In this document: in pieces, positions 1 through 12,438 of the stretch
Position numbering within the stretch: position 1 is the first letter of the stretch
Layout: each line of letters opens with the position of its first letter
Translations under genes and position numbers: made by a program
Notes under the pieces: model-generated
Database searches by the model: none
What the model saw: only the letters and a program-made list of their open reading frames with translations
What the model was told of the DNA's origin: nothing
From: Rhodococcus sp. 06-462-5
Lineage (GTDB): Bacteria > Actinomycetota > Actinomycetes > Mycobacteriales > Mycobacteriaceae
Assembly (NCBI RefSeq): GCF_002258315.1
Contig: NZ_NOYD01000005.1
Span: 117,584 to 181,583, forward strand
Direction of reading: 5' to 3'
DNA length: 64,000 bases

Positions 1-109
1 GCAGGGAGCGATCGCCGCACTGGGCGACGTCCAGTTCCGCTGGGTGTTCGTCGTCGCCGCGGTGGTGGTCGGCTTCGCGCTTCTACTGGGCCCCAGCAGA
101 AAGAACTGA
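1..109 (+). CDS. C-terminal fragment of a membrane protein (possibly a transporter)
   Basis: Only the last 35 codons are in the window, read in the frame that begins at base 2 and ends with TGA at 107-109. The fragment contains one hydrophobic stretch (FVVAAVVVGFALLL) followed by a short basic tail, as in the last membrane segment of an integral membrane protein. A final transmembrane helix with a charged tail would fit a major-facilitator transporter, but too little is present to assign a family. It is convergent with guaA, whose stop codon lies 5 bases away. The function remains unknown. Confidence 0.5.
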   Translation, partial: QGAIAALGDVQFRWVFVVAAVVVGFALLLGPSRKN

Positions 110-114
110 GTCCG

Positions 115-1704
115 CTACTCCCACTCGATGGTGCCCGGCGGCTTGCTCGTGACGTCGAGAACGACTCGGTTGACCTCCGGAACCTCGTTGGTCACCCGAG
201 TCGAGATCGTTTCCAGCACGTCGTACGGCAAACGAGTCCAGTCCGCGGTCATCGCGTCCTCGCTCGAGACCGGACGCAGCACGATCGGGTGGCCGTAGGT
301 ACGGCCGTCGCCCTGCACGCCGACACTGCGCACGTCGGCCAAGAGCACCACCGGGCACTGCCAGATCTGCTGATCCAGGCCTGCGACCGTAAGCTCTTCT
401 CGGACAATCGAATCCGCGTGACGCAATGTGGCCAGACGGTCGCGGGTGATCTCACCGACGATGCGAATCGCCAGACCGGGTCCGGGAAACGGCTGCCTGC
501 CGACGATGTCCTCGGGCAATCCCAGTTCACGTCCGACCGCACGCACCTCGTCCTTGAACAGTGCGCGAAGCGGTTCGACCAGGGCGAACTGCAGATCGTC
601 CGGCAGCCCGCCGACGTTGTGGTGGCTCTTGATGTTCGCGGTACCGGACCCGCCGCCGGACTCGACGACATCCGGGTACAACGTGCCCTGCACCAGGAAC
701 TCGACCGCGTCGCCGTGCTCGGCGTTCTCGCCCAGCACCTCGGCCACCGCACCCTCGAAGCTTCGGATGAACTCGCGGCCGATGATCTTGCGCTTCTCCT
801 CGGGGTCCGAGACACCCTCGAGCGCACCGAGGAAGGTATCGACCGCATCGACGGTGACCAACTTGGCACCCGTCGCGGCGACGAAATCCTGCTGCACCTG
901 CTCACGCTCGCCGGCGCGCAGCAGTCCGTGGTCGACGAAGACACAGGTCAGACGGTCACCGATCGCCCGTTGCACCAGCGCGGCCGCCACTGCGGAGTCG
1001 ACGCCGCCCGAGAGGCCACAGATGGCCTTGCCCGTGGGACCCACCTGCTCCTGCACTGCGTCGACCAGGGCGTCGGCGATGTTGGCTGCAGTCCAGTCCG
1101 GGGCGATGCCCGCCGTCTCGTGCAGGAATCGGCTGAGAACCTGCTGCCCGTGCGGGGAGTGCAGAACCTCGGGGTGATACTGCACGCCCGCCATGCGCTT
1201 GCCCTCGTTCTCGAAGGCGGCGACCGGCGCGCCCGCGCTGGTCGCGGTGACGGTGAAGCCCTCCGGGGCCGCGGTGACAGCGTCACCGTGACTCATCCAG
1301 ACCGGCTGCGTGGCGGGCAGACCGTCGTGCAGACGACCGCCGTCCACGCTGAGTTGGGTGCGGCCGTACTCCCGCGTTCCGGTGTGTTCGACGGTTCCGC
1401 CGAGGGCCTGAGCCATGGCCTGGAATCCGTAGCAAATCCCGAACACGGGGATGCCGAGGTCGAGGAGCGCGGAATCGAGCCCGGGCGCACCCTCGGCGTA
1501 GACGCTCGAGGGTCCGCCGGAAAGAACGAGCGCGACAGGATCTTTCGCTGCGATCTCCTCGGCGGTGGCGGTATGCGAGATCACCTCGGAGTACACATTG
1601 GCCTCGCGCACACGGCGGGCGATCAACTGCGCGTACTGGGCGCCGAAATCGACGACGAGAACCGGGCGTGCGTGTGCGGGATCGTGTGCAGAGGAGTCGG
1701 TCAC
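115..1704 (-). CDS. guaA: GMP synthase (glutamine-hydrolysing)
   Basis: GuaA converts XMP to GMP using ATP and ammonia released from glutamine, the last step of guanine nucleotide synthesis in the cytosol. The 529-residue protein has the expected two-part layout. An N-terminal class I glutamine amidotransferase carries the nucleophile Cys91 in GICYGFQ and the His177/Glu179 pair in YHPEV. It is followed by an ATP pyrophosphatase domain with the P-loop SGGVDS at residues 232-237 and a C-terminal dimerisation domain ending KPPGTIEWE. Length matches the family (about 520-530). It lies 30 bases downstream of the GMC oxidoreductase gene on the same strand and in the same neighbourhood as guaB3 and guaB, so the purine genes are clustered as in mycobacteria. 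Confidence 0.98.
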   Translation of the reverse strand: MTDSSAHDPAHARPVLVVDFGAQYAQLIARRVREANVYSEVISHTATAEEIAAKDPVALVLSGGPSSVYAEGAPGLDSALLDLGIPVFGICYGFQAMAQALGGTVEHTGTREYGRTQLSVDGGRLHDGLPATQPVWMSHGDAVTAAPEGFTVTATSAGAPVAAFENEGKRMAGVQYHPEVLHSPHGQQVLSRFLHETAGIAPDWTAANIADALVDAVQEQVGPTGKAICGLSGGVDSAVAAALVQRAIGDRLTCVFVDHGLLRAGEREQVQQDFVAATGAKLVTVDAVDTFLGALEGVSDPEEKRKIIGREFIRSFEGAVAEVLGENAEHGDAVEFLVQGTLYPDVVESGGGSGTANIKSHHNVGGLPDDLQFALVEPLRALFKDEVRAVGRELGLPEDIVGRQPFPGPGLAIRIVGEITRDRLATLRHADSIVREELTVAGLDQQIWQCPVVLLADVRSVGVQGDGRTYGHPIVLRPVSSEDAMTADWTRLPYDVLETISTRVTNEVPEVNRVVLDVTSKPPGTIEWE

Positions 1705-1734
1705 CGGGTCAGTCTAGTGGGACTGCCGTAGCGG

Positions 1735-3489
1735 TCATGCAACACCCGAATGCTCGACCGGCCGTGCCGAGGAACCCGACCGGATCTCGACGATCGGCAG
1801 TCGCAGACCTCCGGGAGCATCCACCGGGACGACCGGGGAGTTCGGGGCGATCGGGTCGAGGCGCTGGTACGGCAGGCCCTGTGCCGGACGGAGATCCAGC
1901 TCGCCCTTGTTCGGCCACAGCGCGGCGGAACGCTCGGCCTGCGCGCTGATGGTCAGCGACGGGTTCACTCCGAGGTTGGCCGATACCGCAGCCCCGTCGA
2001 CCACACTGAGCGTCGGGTAGCCGTGCACGCGGTGGTACGGATCGATGACGCCGTGCTCGGAATCCGAGGCGATCGCGCAGCCACCGAGGAAGTGGGCCGT
2101 CAGCGGAATGTTGAACAATTCTCCCCACGTACCGCCTGCGACACCACCGATCTTCTTGGCGATGCGTCGGGTGGCGTCGTTGCCCTCCGGGATCCACGTC
2201 GGGTTGGGCTCACCGTGACCCTGCTTGCTCGAGATCTTGCGGCCGAAGGGCCCGCGCTTGGTGAACGTGGTGATCGAGTTGTCCAGGTTCTGCATGACCA
2301 GCGCGATGATGGTGCGCTCGCTCCAGTGCCGGACGTTGACGACGCGGACGAACTGAATCGGATGAGCGATCATCGCGAACACGAACTTGAGCCAGCGCGG
2401 GATCTTTCCGCCGCCGTCGGTCATCAGTGTCTGCAGCATGCCCATCGCGTTCGAGCCCTTGCCGTACCGGACCGGTTCGATGTGGGTGTTGGGGCTGGGG
2501 TGGAACGAGGACGTGATGGCCACACCGTGCGTGAGGTCCATGTTCGGATCGACCGCCAACTTCGCGGCCCCGACGATCGACTCGGAGTTGGTGCGCGTCA
2601 GTTCGCCGAGCGTGTCCGACAGCTTGGGCAGCGCGCCGGTGTCTTTCATCTTGTGCAGCAGGTTCTGCGTTCCCCACGTGCCCGCGGCAAGCACGACGTT
2701 GGCAGCGCTGTAAGTCTTGCGTCCCTTGCGAATACGAGCACCGGTGCGTTCGGTGTCGACGTCCCAGGTGCCGTCGGATCGGGGGCGAAGGCCGGACACC
2801 GTCGTCATCGGCACGATCTCGGCTCCCGCGCGCTCGGCGAGACCGAGGTAGTTCTTTAGCAGGGTGTTCTTGGCTCCGTGGCGGCAACCGGTCATGCACT
2901 CGCCGCATTCGATGCATCCGGTGCGATCGGGTCCTGCGCCGCCGAAGTACGGATCCGGGACCGTCTTGCCGGGTTCTTCCCCGAAGAACACTCCCACCGG
3001 GGTCTGGATGAAGGTATCGGCGACGCCCATGTCCTCGGCGACCGACTTCATCACCTCGTCGGCCGGGGTCATGTGCGGGTTGCGGACGACGCCCAGCATG
3101 CGGGTGGCCTGGTCGTAGAACGGCGAGAGCTCACTGCTCCAGTCGGTGATGTGCGCCCACTGCTTGTCCTCGAAGAACGGTGCCTGGGGCTTGTAGAGGG
3201 TGTTCGCGTAGTTGAGGGAACCGCCGCCGACTCCGGCACCGGCGAGGATGAGGCAGTCGCGCAGCAGGTGCACGCGCTGGATGCCGTAGAGGCCGAGCTT
3301 CGGTGCCCACAGGAAGCGCTTGAGATCCCAGCTGTTCTTCGCGAAGTCCTTGTCCTCGAAGCGTTGTCCGGCTTCCAGGATGCCGACGCGGTATCCCTTC
3401 TCCACCAACCGAAGCGCGGTGACGCTCCCGCCGAAGCCCGAACCGACGATCAAGACGTCGTAATCCGTTGCGCGAACAGCTGAACCCAT
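1735..3489 (-). CDS. choD: GMC-family oxidoreductase, ChoD (cholesterol oxidase-like)
   Basis: A 584-residue FAD-dependent glucose-methanol-choline oxidoreductase. The N-terminal dinucleotide-binding motif GSGFGG is at residues 16-21, and the C-terminal GMC region includes HFLGGC and the NLGVNPSLTISA segment. Position between guaA and guaB3 and overall length match M. tuberculosis ChoD (Rv3409c), a protein named cholesterol oxidase although its true substrate is debated. Residues 192-202 hold four cysteines spaced C-x2-C-x2-C-x3-C, the spacing of a ferredoxin-type 4Fe-4S site, which is unusual for an FAD-only GMC enzyme. The ATG at 3489 is chosen because GGAGG precedes it; an earlier start at 3552 has no such site. 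A sterol or other alcohol substrate is inferred, not shown. Confidence 0.85.
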   Translation of the reverse strand: MGSAVRATDYDVLIVGSGFGGSVTALRLVEKGYRVGILEAGQRFEDKDFAKNSWDLKRFLWAPKLGLYGIQRVHLLRDCLILAGAGVGGGSLNYANTLYKPQAPFFEDKQWAHITDWSSELSPFYDQATRMLGVVRNPHMTPADEVMKSVAEDMGVADTFIQTPVGVFFGEEPGKTVPDPYFGGAGPDRTGCIECGECMTGCRHGAKNTLLKNYLGLAERAGAEIVPMTTVSGLRPRSDGTWDVDTERTGARIRKGRKTYSAANVVLAAGTWGTQNLLHKMKDTGALPKLSDTLGELTRTNSESIVGAAKLAVDPNMDLTHGVAITSSFHPSPNTHIEPVRYGKGSNAMGMLQTLMTDGGGKIPRWLKFVFAMIAHPIQFVRVVNVRHWSERTIIALVMQNLDNSITTFTKRGPFGRKISSKQGHGEPNPTWIPEGNDATRRIAKKIGGVAGGTWGELFNIPLTAHFLGGCAIASDSEHGVIDPYHRVHGYPTLSVVDGAAVSANLGVNPSLTISAQAERSAALWPNKGELDLRPAQGLPYQRLDPIAPNSPVVPVDAPGGLRLPIVEIRSGSSARPVEHSGVA

Positions 3490-3622
3490 GGTGACCTCCG
3501 CTACATCCGATGCTGTCGAACAGTATGCACACCCCCATGTGACTACCGCCACAACCGATTCTAGCTGTTACGAGAGGTATCACCAACCCAGGGTCGGCTT
3601 ACGTGGACGACAAGCAGCAGAA

Positions 3623-3659
3623 AGGGCGCGCACCCCCGTGTGAAAGGAGTACGCGCCCT
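3623..3659 (-). terminator. Probable terminator downstream of guaB3
   Basis: Inverted repeat with arms AGGGCGCG (3623-3630) and CGCGCCCT (3652-3659) in the gap between guaB3 and the GMC oxidoreductase gene. On the minus strand the stem is followed by TTTCTG, a short U-rich tail. It separates guaB-guaB3 transcripts from choD-guaA. Confidence 0.55.
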
Positions 3660-3675
3660 GCCGGAGCAGTCTCGA

Positions 3676-4815
3676 TCAAGCCCTGACGTTCAGGCCGACC
3701 TTCTGAAATTCCTTGAGATCGGAGTAGCCGGACTTCGCCATCGACCGACGCAGACCACCGACGAGGTTGATCGAGCCGTACGACTCACGCGACGGTCCGT
3801 TGAGCACCTGATCCAGGCTCGGTCGCTCCCCTGCCGACATCGGCAGCAGCGCGCCGCGCGGCATGGACGGGTGCGCCGCGGCGGACGGCCAGTACCAACC
3901 TCCACCGGGAGCCTCCGCGGCGACGGCGAGCGGAGCACCGAGAACCGCAGCATCGGCTCCGCAGGCGATGGCCTTGGCGAGGGCACCGGAGGTGGTGATG
4001 TCGCCGTCGGCGATGACGTGCACGTAGCGCCCGCCGGTTTCGTCCAGGTAGTCCCGACGTGCCGCGGCCGCATCGGCGATGGCGGTGGCCATCGGAACGC
4101 CGATGCCGAGCACCTCGCCGGTGGTCGTGCCACCTTCCACCGAGCCGTATCCGACGATGACGCCTGCCGCGCCGGTGCGCATCAGGTGCAACGCAGTGCG
4201 GTGATCGCTCACGCCGCCTGCAATGACGGGAACGTCGAGCTCCGCGATGAAGGTCTTGAGGTTCAGCGGCTCGTCCTCACCGTGAGCCACGTGCTCGGCG
4301 GAGATGATCGTGCCCTGGATGACCAGCAGATCGAGACCCGACGCCACGAGGGCGGGGGTGAGTGATCGAGCGTTCTGGGGGCTCACCCGAACGGCGACGG
4401 TCACCCCGGAGTCACGGACCTGACCGACCGCTGCGGCCAGCAGATCCGGCCGAATCGGCGCGGAGTGCAGCTCCTGCAGGAAGGCGATCGGTGCGTCGGG
4501 ATCGAGATCGGTCTCGGCGATGTGGATCAGCTGATCGAGCTTGGCCTGCACGTCCGGGTGGCGCGCCCACAGTCCTTCACCGTTGATGACCCCCAGCCCA
4601 CCCTGACGGCCCAGCTCGATGGCGAACTCGGGCGAGACCAGAGCATCGGTCGGATGCGCCAGAACGGGAATGTCGAAGCGGTACGCGTCGAGCTGCCATG
4701 CCGTCGACACCTCCTTCGACGACCGAGTACGACGGGACGGCACGATGTCGATGTCGTCCAACTGGTAGGTGCGGCGGGCTTCTCTGCCCATGCCGATTTC
4801 AACGAGGTCGCGCAC
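3676..4815 (-). CDS. guaB3: GuaB3 family IMP dehydrogenase-related protein
   Basis: A 379-residue TIM-barrel protein of the IMP dehydrogenase/GMP reductase superfamily, in the usual actinobacterial position beside guaB. It has no CBS domains. The active-site loop reads GYGSVEGGTTTGEV, where true IMP dehydrogenases have GPGSICTT with a catalytic cysteine, so it is unlikely to oxidise IMP by the standard mechanism. A cyanobacterial GuaB3 has been reported to have GMP reductase activity; whether this protein does is not shown by the sequence. The GTG start at 4815 is preceded by GAAAGG. The gene is 57 bases downstream of guaB and probably co-transcribed with it. Confidence 0.9.
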   Translation of the reverse strand: MRDLVEIGMGREARRTYQLDDIDIVPSRRTRSSKEVSTAWQLDAYRFDIPVLAHPTDALVSPEFAIELGRQGGLGVINGEGLWARHPDVQAKLDQLIHIAETDLDPDAPIAFLQELHSAPIRPDLLAAAVGQVRDSGVTVAVRVSPQNARSLTPALVASGLDLLVIQGTIISAEHVAHGEDEPLNLKTFIAELDVPVIAGGVSDHRTALHLMRTGAAGVIVGYGSVEGGTTTGEVLGIGVPMATAIADAAAARRDYLDETGGRYVHVIADGDITTSGALAKAIACGADAAVLGAPLAVAAEAPGGGWYWPSAAAHPSMPRGALLPMSAGERPSLDQVLNGPSRESYGSINLVGGLRRSMAKSGYSDLKEFQKVGLNVRA

Positions 4816-4872
4816 GCGCGCACCTTTCTACTTCGAGAGCGAATCGAATCGGCCGAGGAACGGCCGAAGCGA

Positions 4873-6694
<1,822 letters not shown>

Positions 6695-7099
6695 GTGCGC
6701 GATCAACTGCCTCCCGGTCTACCCCCGGATCCGTTCGCCGGAGACCCAGCCGACCCGTCGGCCGCCCTCGACGCCATCGAGCCCGGCCAACCCCTCGATC
6801 CTCAGGAGCGGCTCGCCGTCGAAGAGGACCTGGCGGACCTGGCTGTCTACGAGGCACTGCTCGGCCACCGCGGCATTCGCGGACTGGTCGTGTGCTGCGA
6901 GGACTGCCAGCAGGACCACTACCACGACTGGGACATGTTGCGGGCGAATCTGCTGCAGCTCCTGGTCGACGGTACCGTCCGGCCGCACGAGCCCGCCTAC
7001 GACCCCGTGCCCGATGCCTATGTGACCTGGGATTACTGCCGCGGTTTCGCCGACGCCTCGATGAACGACGCGTTGCACGGCGACGGATTCGACAGCTGA
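6695..7099 (+). CDS. DUF5319-type conserved protein (Rv3412-like)
   Basis: A small acidic cytoplasmic protein of 134 residues, found next to rsdA-sigD in mycobacteria and relatives; no function is known to me. It begins with a proline-rich segment (LPPGLPPDPF), followed by helical sequence and a cysteine/histidine cluster CCEDCQQDHYHDWD (Cys67, Cys68, Cys71, His75, His77) that could bind a metal. The GTG at 6695 is chosen because GTGGAGGC lies just upstream and the resulting length agrees with the mycobacterial homologue (about 136 residues). Transcription converges on rsdA and ends at the hairpin 7118-7158. Confidence 0.8.
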   Translation: MRDQLPPGLPPDPFAGDPADPSAALDAIEPGQPLDPQERLAVEEDLADLAVYEALLGHRGIRGLVVCCEDCQQDHYHDWDMLRANLLQLLVDGTVRPHEPAYDPVPDAYVTWDYCRGFADASMNDALHGDGFDS

Positions 7100-7117
7100 C
7101 CTTTTCGACACCAACGC

Positions 7118-7158
7118 ACGAAGAAGCCCGACACGATGATCGTGTCGGGCTTCTTCGT
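7118..7158. terminator. Bidirectional intrinsic terminator
   Basis: Perfect 20-bp inverted repeat (arms 7118-7137 and 7139-7158) between the convergent DUF5319 gene and rsdA. The outer part of each arm is A/T-rich (GAAGAA / TTCTTC), so a U-rich tail forms on either strand. Confidence 0.85.
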
Positions 7159-7182
7159 TGTCGATAGGGAACCGAAACCCGG

Positions 7183-8193
7183 TCAGCTGCCGCCGGACGG
7201 AACCGACATGCGATCGCGGTTCTCCGACGAGCTGCTGCCTCCAGCCGTCGCCGTCGGCTGATCGGGCTCCTGAACCACCGTCGTCGTGACATCCGGGGTC
7301 GTTGTCGGACTCGGAGTCGTCGTGGGCGGAACCTCGGTCGTCGTCGTGGGAGCCGGAGTGATCGGCACACCCGTGGTGTCGGGCGCGACCTGATCCACCG
7401 GTGCCTGTGGCAATAAGGCCTCCGAGCTGGGGACCGGAGCCGGGGCAACCGGAGCCGGCGGCGGAACGGGCGCAGGCAGCGTGAGTGCCTGCAGTTCCTG
7501 CAGCAGACGCGCCAGCCACTGATCGAGCTCGGCGCGCTGCGCGTCGTCGAGTACAGCGGAACTGCTGTTCGACGCGCCGTCGAGCAGTGCGCGAGCGGCA
7601 GTGGTGTCTCCGGAGGACAGAAGATTCTCGGCCTCTTGCAGCTTGGACGTCGTATCGATCTGCGCCACAGTCGAATCGGCCTGCTCCGAGAAGACGACCG
7701 ACTTGACGCTCCACAGCGGATCGTCCGGTGTCGAGTTGTACGAGATGACAACCAGGCCACCCATCACGACGGCGATCGCGGCTGCGGCACCGGCGATGGG
7801 ACGCAGCAAACGCATCCGTCCACCGCGGTTGGCCGAGCTCGAGCGCGCCATGTCGGCGGCGAGCTTCTCGCGTTCGACCGAGGCGACGACCACATCGAGG
7901 GAGGGTCCGGCCGGCATCGCCGGCGTGACCACGTCTGCTCGCCAATTGGCCAACAGAAGGGCGAGTTGGTACTCGTCTGCGTCATCGGTGGCAATCGGTC
8001 CGTCACCACTGATCGCGTCGATGAACGCATCGTCACGACGTACGGCGACGAGGTCCACAGGACCACCGTCTGCGCCGATGTCGGCATAGGGATCGTTCTG
8101 CTTCGGTCCAGTGGAGTTCACGTGCTCACCGATACGCGAGATTCCGCGACGCGGCGTCTCACCGGGGCCACCGTGACCATTGTCCCTAGCCAT
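7183..8193 (-). CDS. rsdA: Anti-sigma-D factor RsdA
   Basis: A 336-residue single-pass membrane anti-sigma factor that sequesters SigD. The cytoplasmic N-terminal part carries the RsdA signature around residues 46-90 (DLVAVRRDDAFID and LALLLANWRADV). One transmembrane helix follows at about 132-152 (IAGAAAAIAVVMGGLVVI), then an outer-face region ending in a proline/threonine-rich tail with repeated TTT and PTPS-like units. The ATG at 8193 overlaps the end of sigD by 8 bases and has GAGCAGG upstream, so the pair is translationally coupled. In mycobacteria RsdA is degraded by regulated proteolysis to release SigD; the same control is inferred here. Confidence 0.9.
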   Translation of the reverse strand: MARDNGHGGPGETPRRGISRIGEHVNSTGPKQNDPYADIGADGGPVDLVAVRRDDAFIDAISGDGPIATDDADEYQLALLLANWRADVVTPAMPAGPSLDVVVASVEREKLAADMARSSSANRGGRMRLLRPIAGAAAAIAVVMGGLVVISYNSTPDDPLWSVKSVVFSEQADSTVAQIDTTSKLQEAENLLSSGDTTAARALLDGASNSSSAVLDDAQRAELDQWLARLLQELQALTLPAPVPPPAPVAPAPVPSSEALLPQAPVDQVAPDTTGVPITPAPTTTTEVPPTTTPSPTTTPDVTTTVVQEPDQPTATAGGSSSSENRDRMSVPSGGS

Positions 8194-8764
8194 ACATTTC
8201 ACCTGCTCTCACAACTTCGTTCTTCAGTTTTGCGATAGCTCGGTGCTGAGCCACGCGGATAGCGCCTGCAGTGCTGCCGACGGCGGCTGCTGTTTCCTCG
8301 GCCGACAATCCGACTATGAGTCGGAGCACCAGAATCTCGCGGTGCTTGGCGGGCAAGGTGTCCAGCAGTGCAGTCATCTGTCGACTCGACTCGGATTCGA
8401 GAGCGCGTTGCTCCGGTCCGTGCTCCATCGACACGACATCTGGTACTTCGGCGGCCGGGTCCGATTTGTTACGCGAGGCACTGCGATGGGCGTCGGCGAC
8501 CTTGTGAGCCGCGATGCCGTACACGAATGCCATGAACGGACGACCTTGGTCCTGGTATCGCGGCAAGGCGGTCATGACTGCCAAACAGACCTCCTGCGCC
8601 ACGTCGTCGGCCGAAAGCTGACCGCGCTCAGCCGAACCGACCCGTGCCCGGCAGTACCGAACGACGAGTGGTCGGATGAATTCCAGGACCCGGGACAGAG
8701 CCAGTCGATCGCCTTGCGCTGCGGCAACGACGAAAGAGTCCAACTCCTCACCCGCTGTGTTCAT
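8186..8764 (-). CDS. sigD: RNA polymerase sigma factor SigD (ECF type)
   Basis: A 192-residue extracytoplasmic-function sigma factor. Region 2 covers about residues 12-90 (VLEFIRPLVVRYCRARVG, DDVAQEVCLAVMTAL, FMAFVYGIAAHKVAD). Region 4 is the C-terminal helix-turn-helix (LPAKHREILVLRLIVGLS, then AAAVGSTAGAIRVAQHRAI). The ATG at 8764 gives a protein starting at the first conserved helix. Immediately followed by rsdA with overlapping ends, the usual sigma/anti-sigma arrangement. SigD in M. tuberculosis is linked to stationary phase and the stringent response; that role is inferred from homology. Confidence 0.93.
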   Translation of the reverse strand: MNTAGEELDSFVVAAAQGDRLALSRVLEFIRPLVVRYCRARVGSAERGQLSADDVAQEVCLAVMTALPRYQDQGRPFMAFVYGIAAHKVADAHRSASRNKSDPAAEVPDVVSMEHGPEQRALESESSRQMTALLDTLPAKHREILVLRLIVGLSAEETAAAVGSTAGAIRVAQHRAIAKLKNEVVRAGEMYG

Positions 8765-8900
8765 CGTCGGCAAATTTCCCCGCGTTACAGGTACGCACCC
8801 GCCTGGGAGCGCTTCCACGTGGTGGTGGAACGAGACCAAGGATAGCGACACCACCCCGCAGCAACCGAACCACTCGGTCCGTCTCCGACCCAGGTCCTGG

Positions 8901-9728
8901 TCAGTCGACCGACGAACGACCCCGACGATCGATCACGGCAGCCAGATCGGCGGACGTGGCCATCCCGGGGTCGATGCCGCCGGTGCCCTCGCACAGCATC
9001 GTCGCAGCCCAACGCAACGGCAGTAGACCGTGCATCGCCGCAGCGCTGGCCACCTGGACGGCCGAGGCACGGGCACGGGAGGTCTCACCGACACAACTCA
9101 GTGCCGCCGCCAGCACCAGGTCCGTCTTGATGCTGTGGCGTAACGAATCGGCATCGGTGGAGAGAGCTCGAGCGGCCTCGGCGTGTCGGACCGCCTCGGC
9201 TCCGTCGCCGCGCATCATCGCCAACTCGGCCGCCACCCACGCCGCCCGCAGTGCCGGACGCCACAGCCCCTGACCGACAGGGCCCTGCCGCTGCTCCGCA
9301 CTGCGGGCCAGCATGGCGTCCGCGAGGTGAAAACGTCCGCTTCCCAATGCATCTGCGGCCAGGCCGGTCAGTGCGTCGCTGCGGGCCTCAACGGAGTCCT
9401 TCGAATTCGACGGCCCTACGAGACCGACGAGAGAGACTGCGATGCCGTCGAATCGGCGGGCTCGCTCGTGTTCGCCCACCTGACGCAACCACGACGCTCT
9501 GGTCGAGGCGTGCAGCGACCGAAGTTCCGGGGTGCTGGGTCGATGCCGCCGAAGCTCGACTTCGGCGGCGCTGTACCGCCCCTGGCCTGCCAGCGCGACA
9601 CTGCGAAACCAGCTCTCCCGCGGATCGGCGGCTGCGGGGAGCGGAAATCGGCCGGGGTTGCTGCCGAAAGCAGCATCGAAGAGTTCGGACTGCGTCGCGG
9701 TGAACCGCGAGCTCTGCTCTGTTGGCAC
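8901..9728 (-). CDS. Conserved helical-repeat protein (Rv3415c-like)
   Basis: A 275-residue, mainly alpha-helical, alanine-rich soluble protein with no signal peptide or membrane segment. Repeated helix pairs such as GLAADALGSGRFHLADAML and AAELAMMRGDGAEAVRHA have the look of degenerate TPR units. Length and position (between sigD and whiB3) match Rv3415c. It could be a scaffold or regulatory adaptor, but no catalytic motif is visible and I assign no function. It lies 136 bases upstream of sigD on the same strand, so co-transcription is possible. Confidence 0.75.
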   Translation of the reverse strand: MPTEQSSRFTATQSELFDAAFGSNPGRFPLPAAADPRESWFRSVALAGQGRYSAAEVELRRHRPSTPELRSLHASTRASWLRQVGEHERARRFDGIAVSLVGLVGPSNSKDSVEARSDALTGLAADALGSGRFHLADAMLARSAEQRQGPVGQGLWRPALRAAWVAAELAMMRGDGAEAVRHAEAARALSTDADSLRHSIKTDLVLAAALSCVGETSRARASAVQVASAAAMHGLLPLRWAATMLCEGTGGIDPGMATSADLAAVIDRRGRSSVD

Positions 9729-10449
9729 GGACTAGAGGGTAGGGCCTTCGCCCGCGCCGAACCGCGCCCGAGTCCTATTCCATTCGATGCGACGCATTTG
9801 CATGGCGCGAATTCGCTATCGGCCTCGGAGGGACAACGGTGCGTCGTTTCGCGCGAACGGAATGCAGTTTTCAAGGAATTAACAATGTGAACACGGGCCG
9901 AATCGAAGACGAGAATCTGAACGCTGTGTGGCGAATAGGTTAATCGGCGCGCTCGATCGCACAATCGGGTTCCGACGCATCACCTACCGAATGCGCGGCC
10001 ACTCGGCCGTCGCCCGGCGATCCGCGCCATCGCGTCGGACACTCCGCGCAGGCTCGGCCGAGCGAAACCGACGTCGAACCCGACGCGTGGATTCGAACTG
10101 CCTTCGACACCACCGAAACGGCTGTGATCAGCGGAAATGTCGGCAACAACAGCCCGGCCGGATCCAACGACAGTCCTGTCGACCACTGACGGACGTTTGC
10201 GCTCCGCAACACCGCACCGGCAACCGGAAAGCCGGTGCACTCCCCATCGTCTCGCGTGTCGACGGAATCTTCAACAGGAAGGACACGCACGCGGGTGAGG
10301 CGAAGTAAATATCGCCCGTGTTAATTCTTTGCCCCATAACTATGCATTTGCCCACGACAGAGAACTATTGACTCGATTTCGTCGATCCACATAACGTTGT
10401 CGGCATTCGGATCACGAATCCGAGAAGCCACACCACCCTAGGAGTTTCC
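9729..10449. promoter_or_regulatory. 721-bp gene-free region upstream of whiB3
   Basis: No convincing coding gene on either strand: the open frames here are arginine-rich high-GC artefacts without ribosome-binding sites. The edges (about 9820-9960 and 10300-10400) are clearly more A/T-rich than the genes around them, typical of promoter or untranslated-leader DNA. It contains the candidate whiB3 promoter at 10368-10395 and must also hold the promoter of the divergent Rv3415c-like gene. WhiB-family genes often have long regulated upstream regions, so a small RNA or several transcription-factor sites are possible, but no specific motif was recognised. Confidence 0.5.
10368..10395 (+). promoter_or_regulatory. 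Candidate whiB3 promoter
   Basis: TTGACT (10368-10373), a 16-bp spacer, then CATAAC (10390-10395). The -35 box is near consensus and the -10 box matches four of six positions. The whiB3 start codon lies about 50 bases downstream behind AGGAG. Confidence 0.45.
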
Positions 10450-10743
10450 ATGCCGCAGCCGAATCACCTCCCTGGGCCGAACGCCGACATTTGGGATTGG
10501 CAGATGCACGGCCTGTGCCGTGGCGTCGATTCGTCCATGTTCTTCCACCCGGACGGCGAGCGGGGCCGGGCACGAGCACAGCGCGAGATGCGGGCCAAGG
10601 AAATGTGCCGCAGCTGCCCCGTACTCGCTCAGTGCCGTACACACGCTCTCAACGTCAGCGAGCCCTACGGGATCTGGGGCGGGATGTCCGAAACCGAGCG
10701 AGAACTGCACGCACGTCACAACCGCCGCCGCATCGCGGTGTAG
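10450..10743 (+). CDS. whiB3: WhiB-family redox-sensing regulator, WhiB3 type
   Basis: A 97-residue iron-sulphur transcription regulator. The four cluster cysteines are Cys23, Cys53, Cys56 and Cys62 (the C-x2-C-x5-C pattern after a lone N-terminal cysteine). The WhiB turn GIWGG is at 75-79, followed by a basic C-terminal tail (HNRRRIAV) for DNA contact. Placement between the Rv3415c-like gene and groEL1 is the WhiB3 position of mycobacteria, which decides the paralogue. WhiB3 senses NO, O2 and redox state through its 4Fe-4S cluster and controls lipid metabolism; that is known for the mycobacterial protein and inferred here. AGGAG lies 5 bases before the ATG. Confidence 0.92.
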   Translation: MPQPNHLPGPNADIWDWQMHGLCRGVDSSMFFHPDGERGRARAQREMRAKEMCRSCPVLAQCRTHALNVSEPYGIWGGMSETERELHARHNRRRIAV

Positions 10744-10752
10744 TCACCGAAC

Positions 10753-10798
10753 ACACGAGAAAGCCCCCAACCCGATCGGGTTGGGGGCTTTCTCGTGT
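10753..10798. terminator. Bidirectional intrinsic terminator
   Basis: Near-perfect 46-bp palindrome (arms begin ACACGAGAAAGCCCCC) between convergent whiB3 and groEL1, with AAAG/CTTT runs at the stem base serving either direction. Confidence 0.9.
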
Positions 10799-10807
10799 CA
10801 CCGAACG

Positions 10808-12430
<1,623 letters not shown>

Positions 12431-12438
12431 TTACTCCT

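Noticed and set aside
3490..3622. KstR-type sterol operator upstream of choD
   Set aside because: No match to the AAC-N2-GTT core palindrome was found, so control by the cholesterol regulator is not supported.
9928..10308. A 126-codon plus-strand frame in the whiB3 leader
   Set aside because: Arg-rich, no Shine-Dalgarno site, no domain, and the opposite strand is equally open; treated as non-coding.
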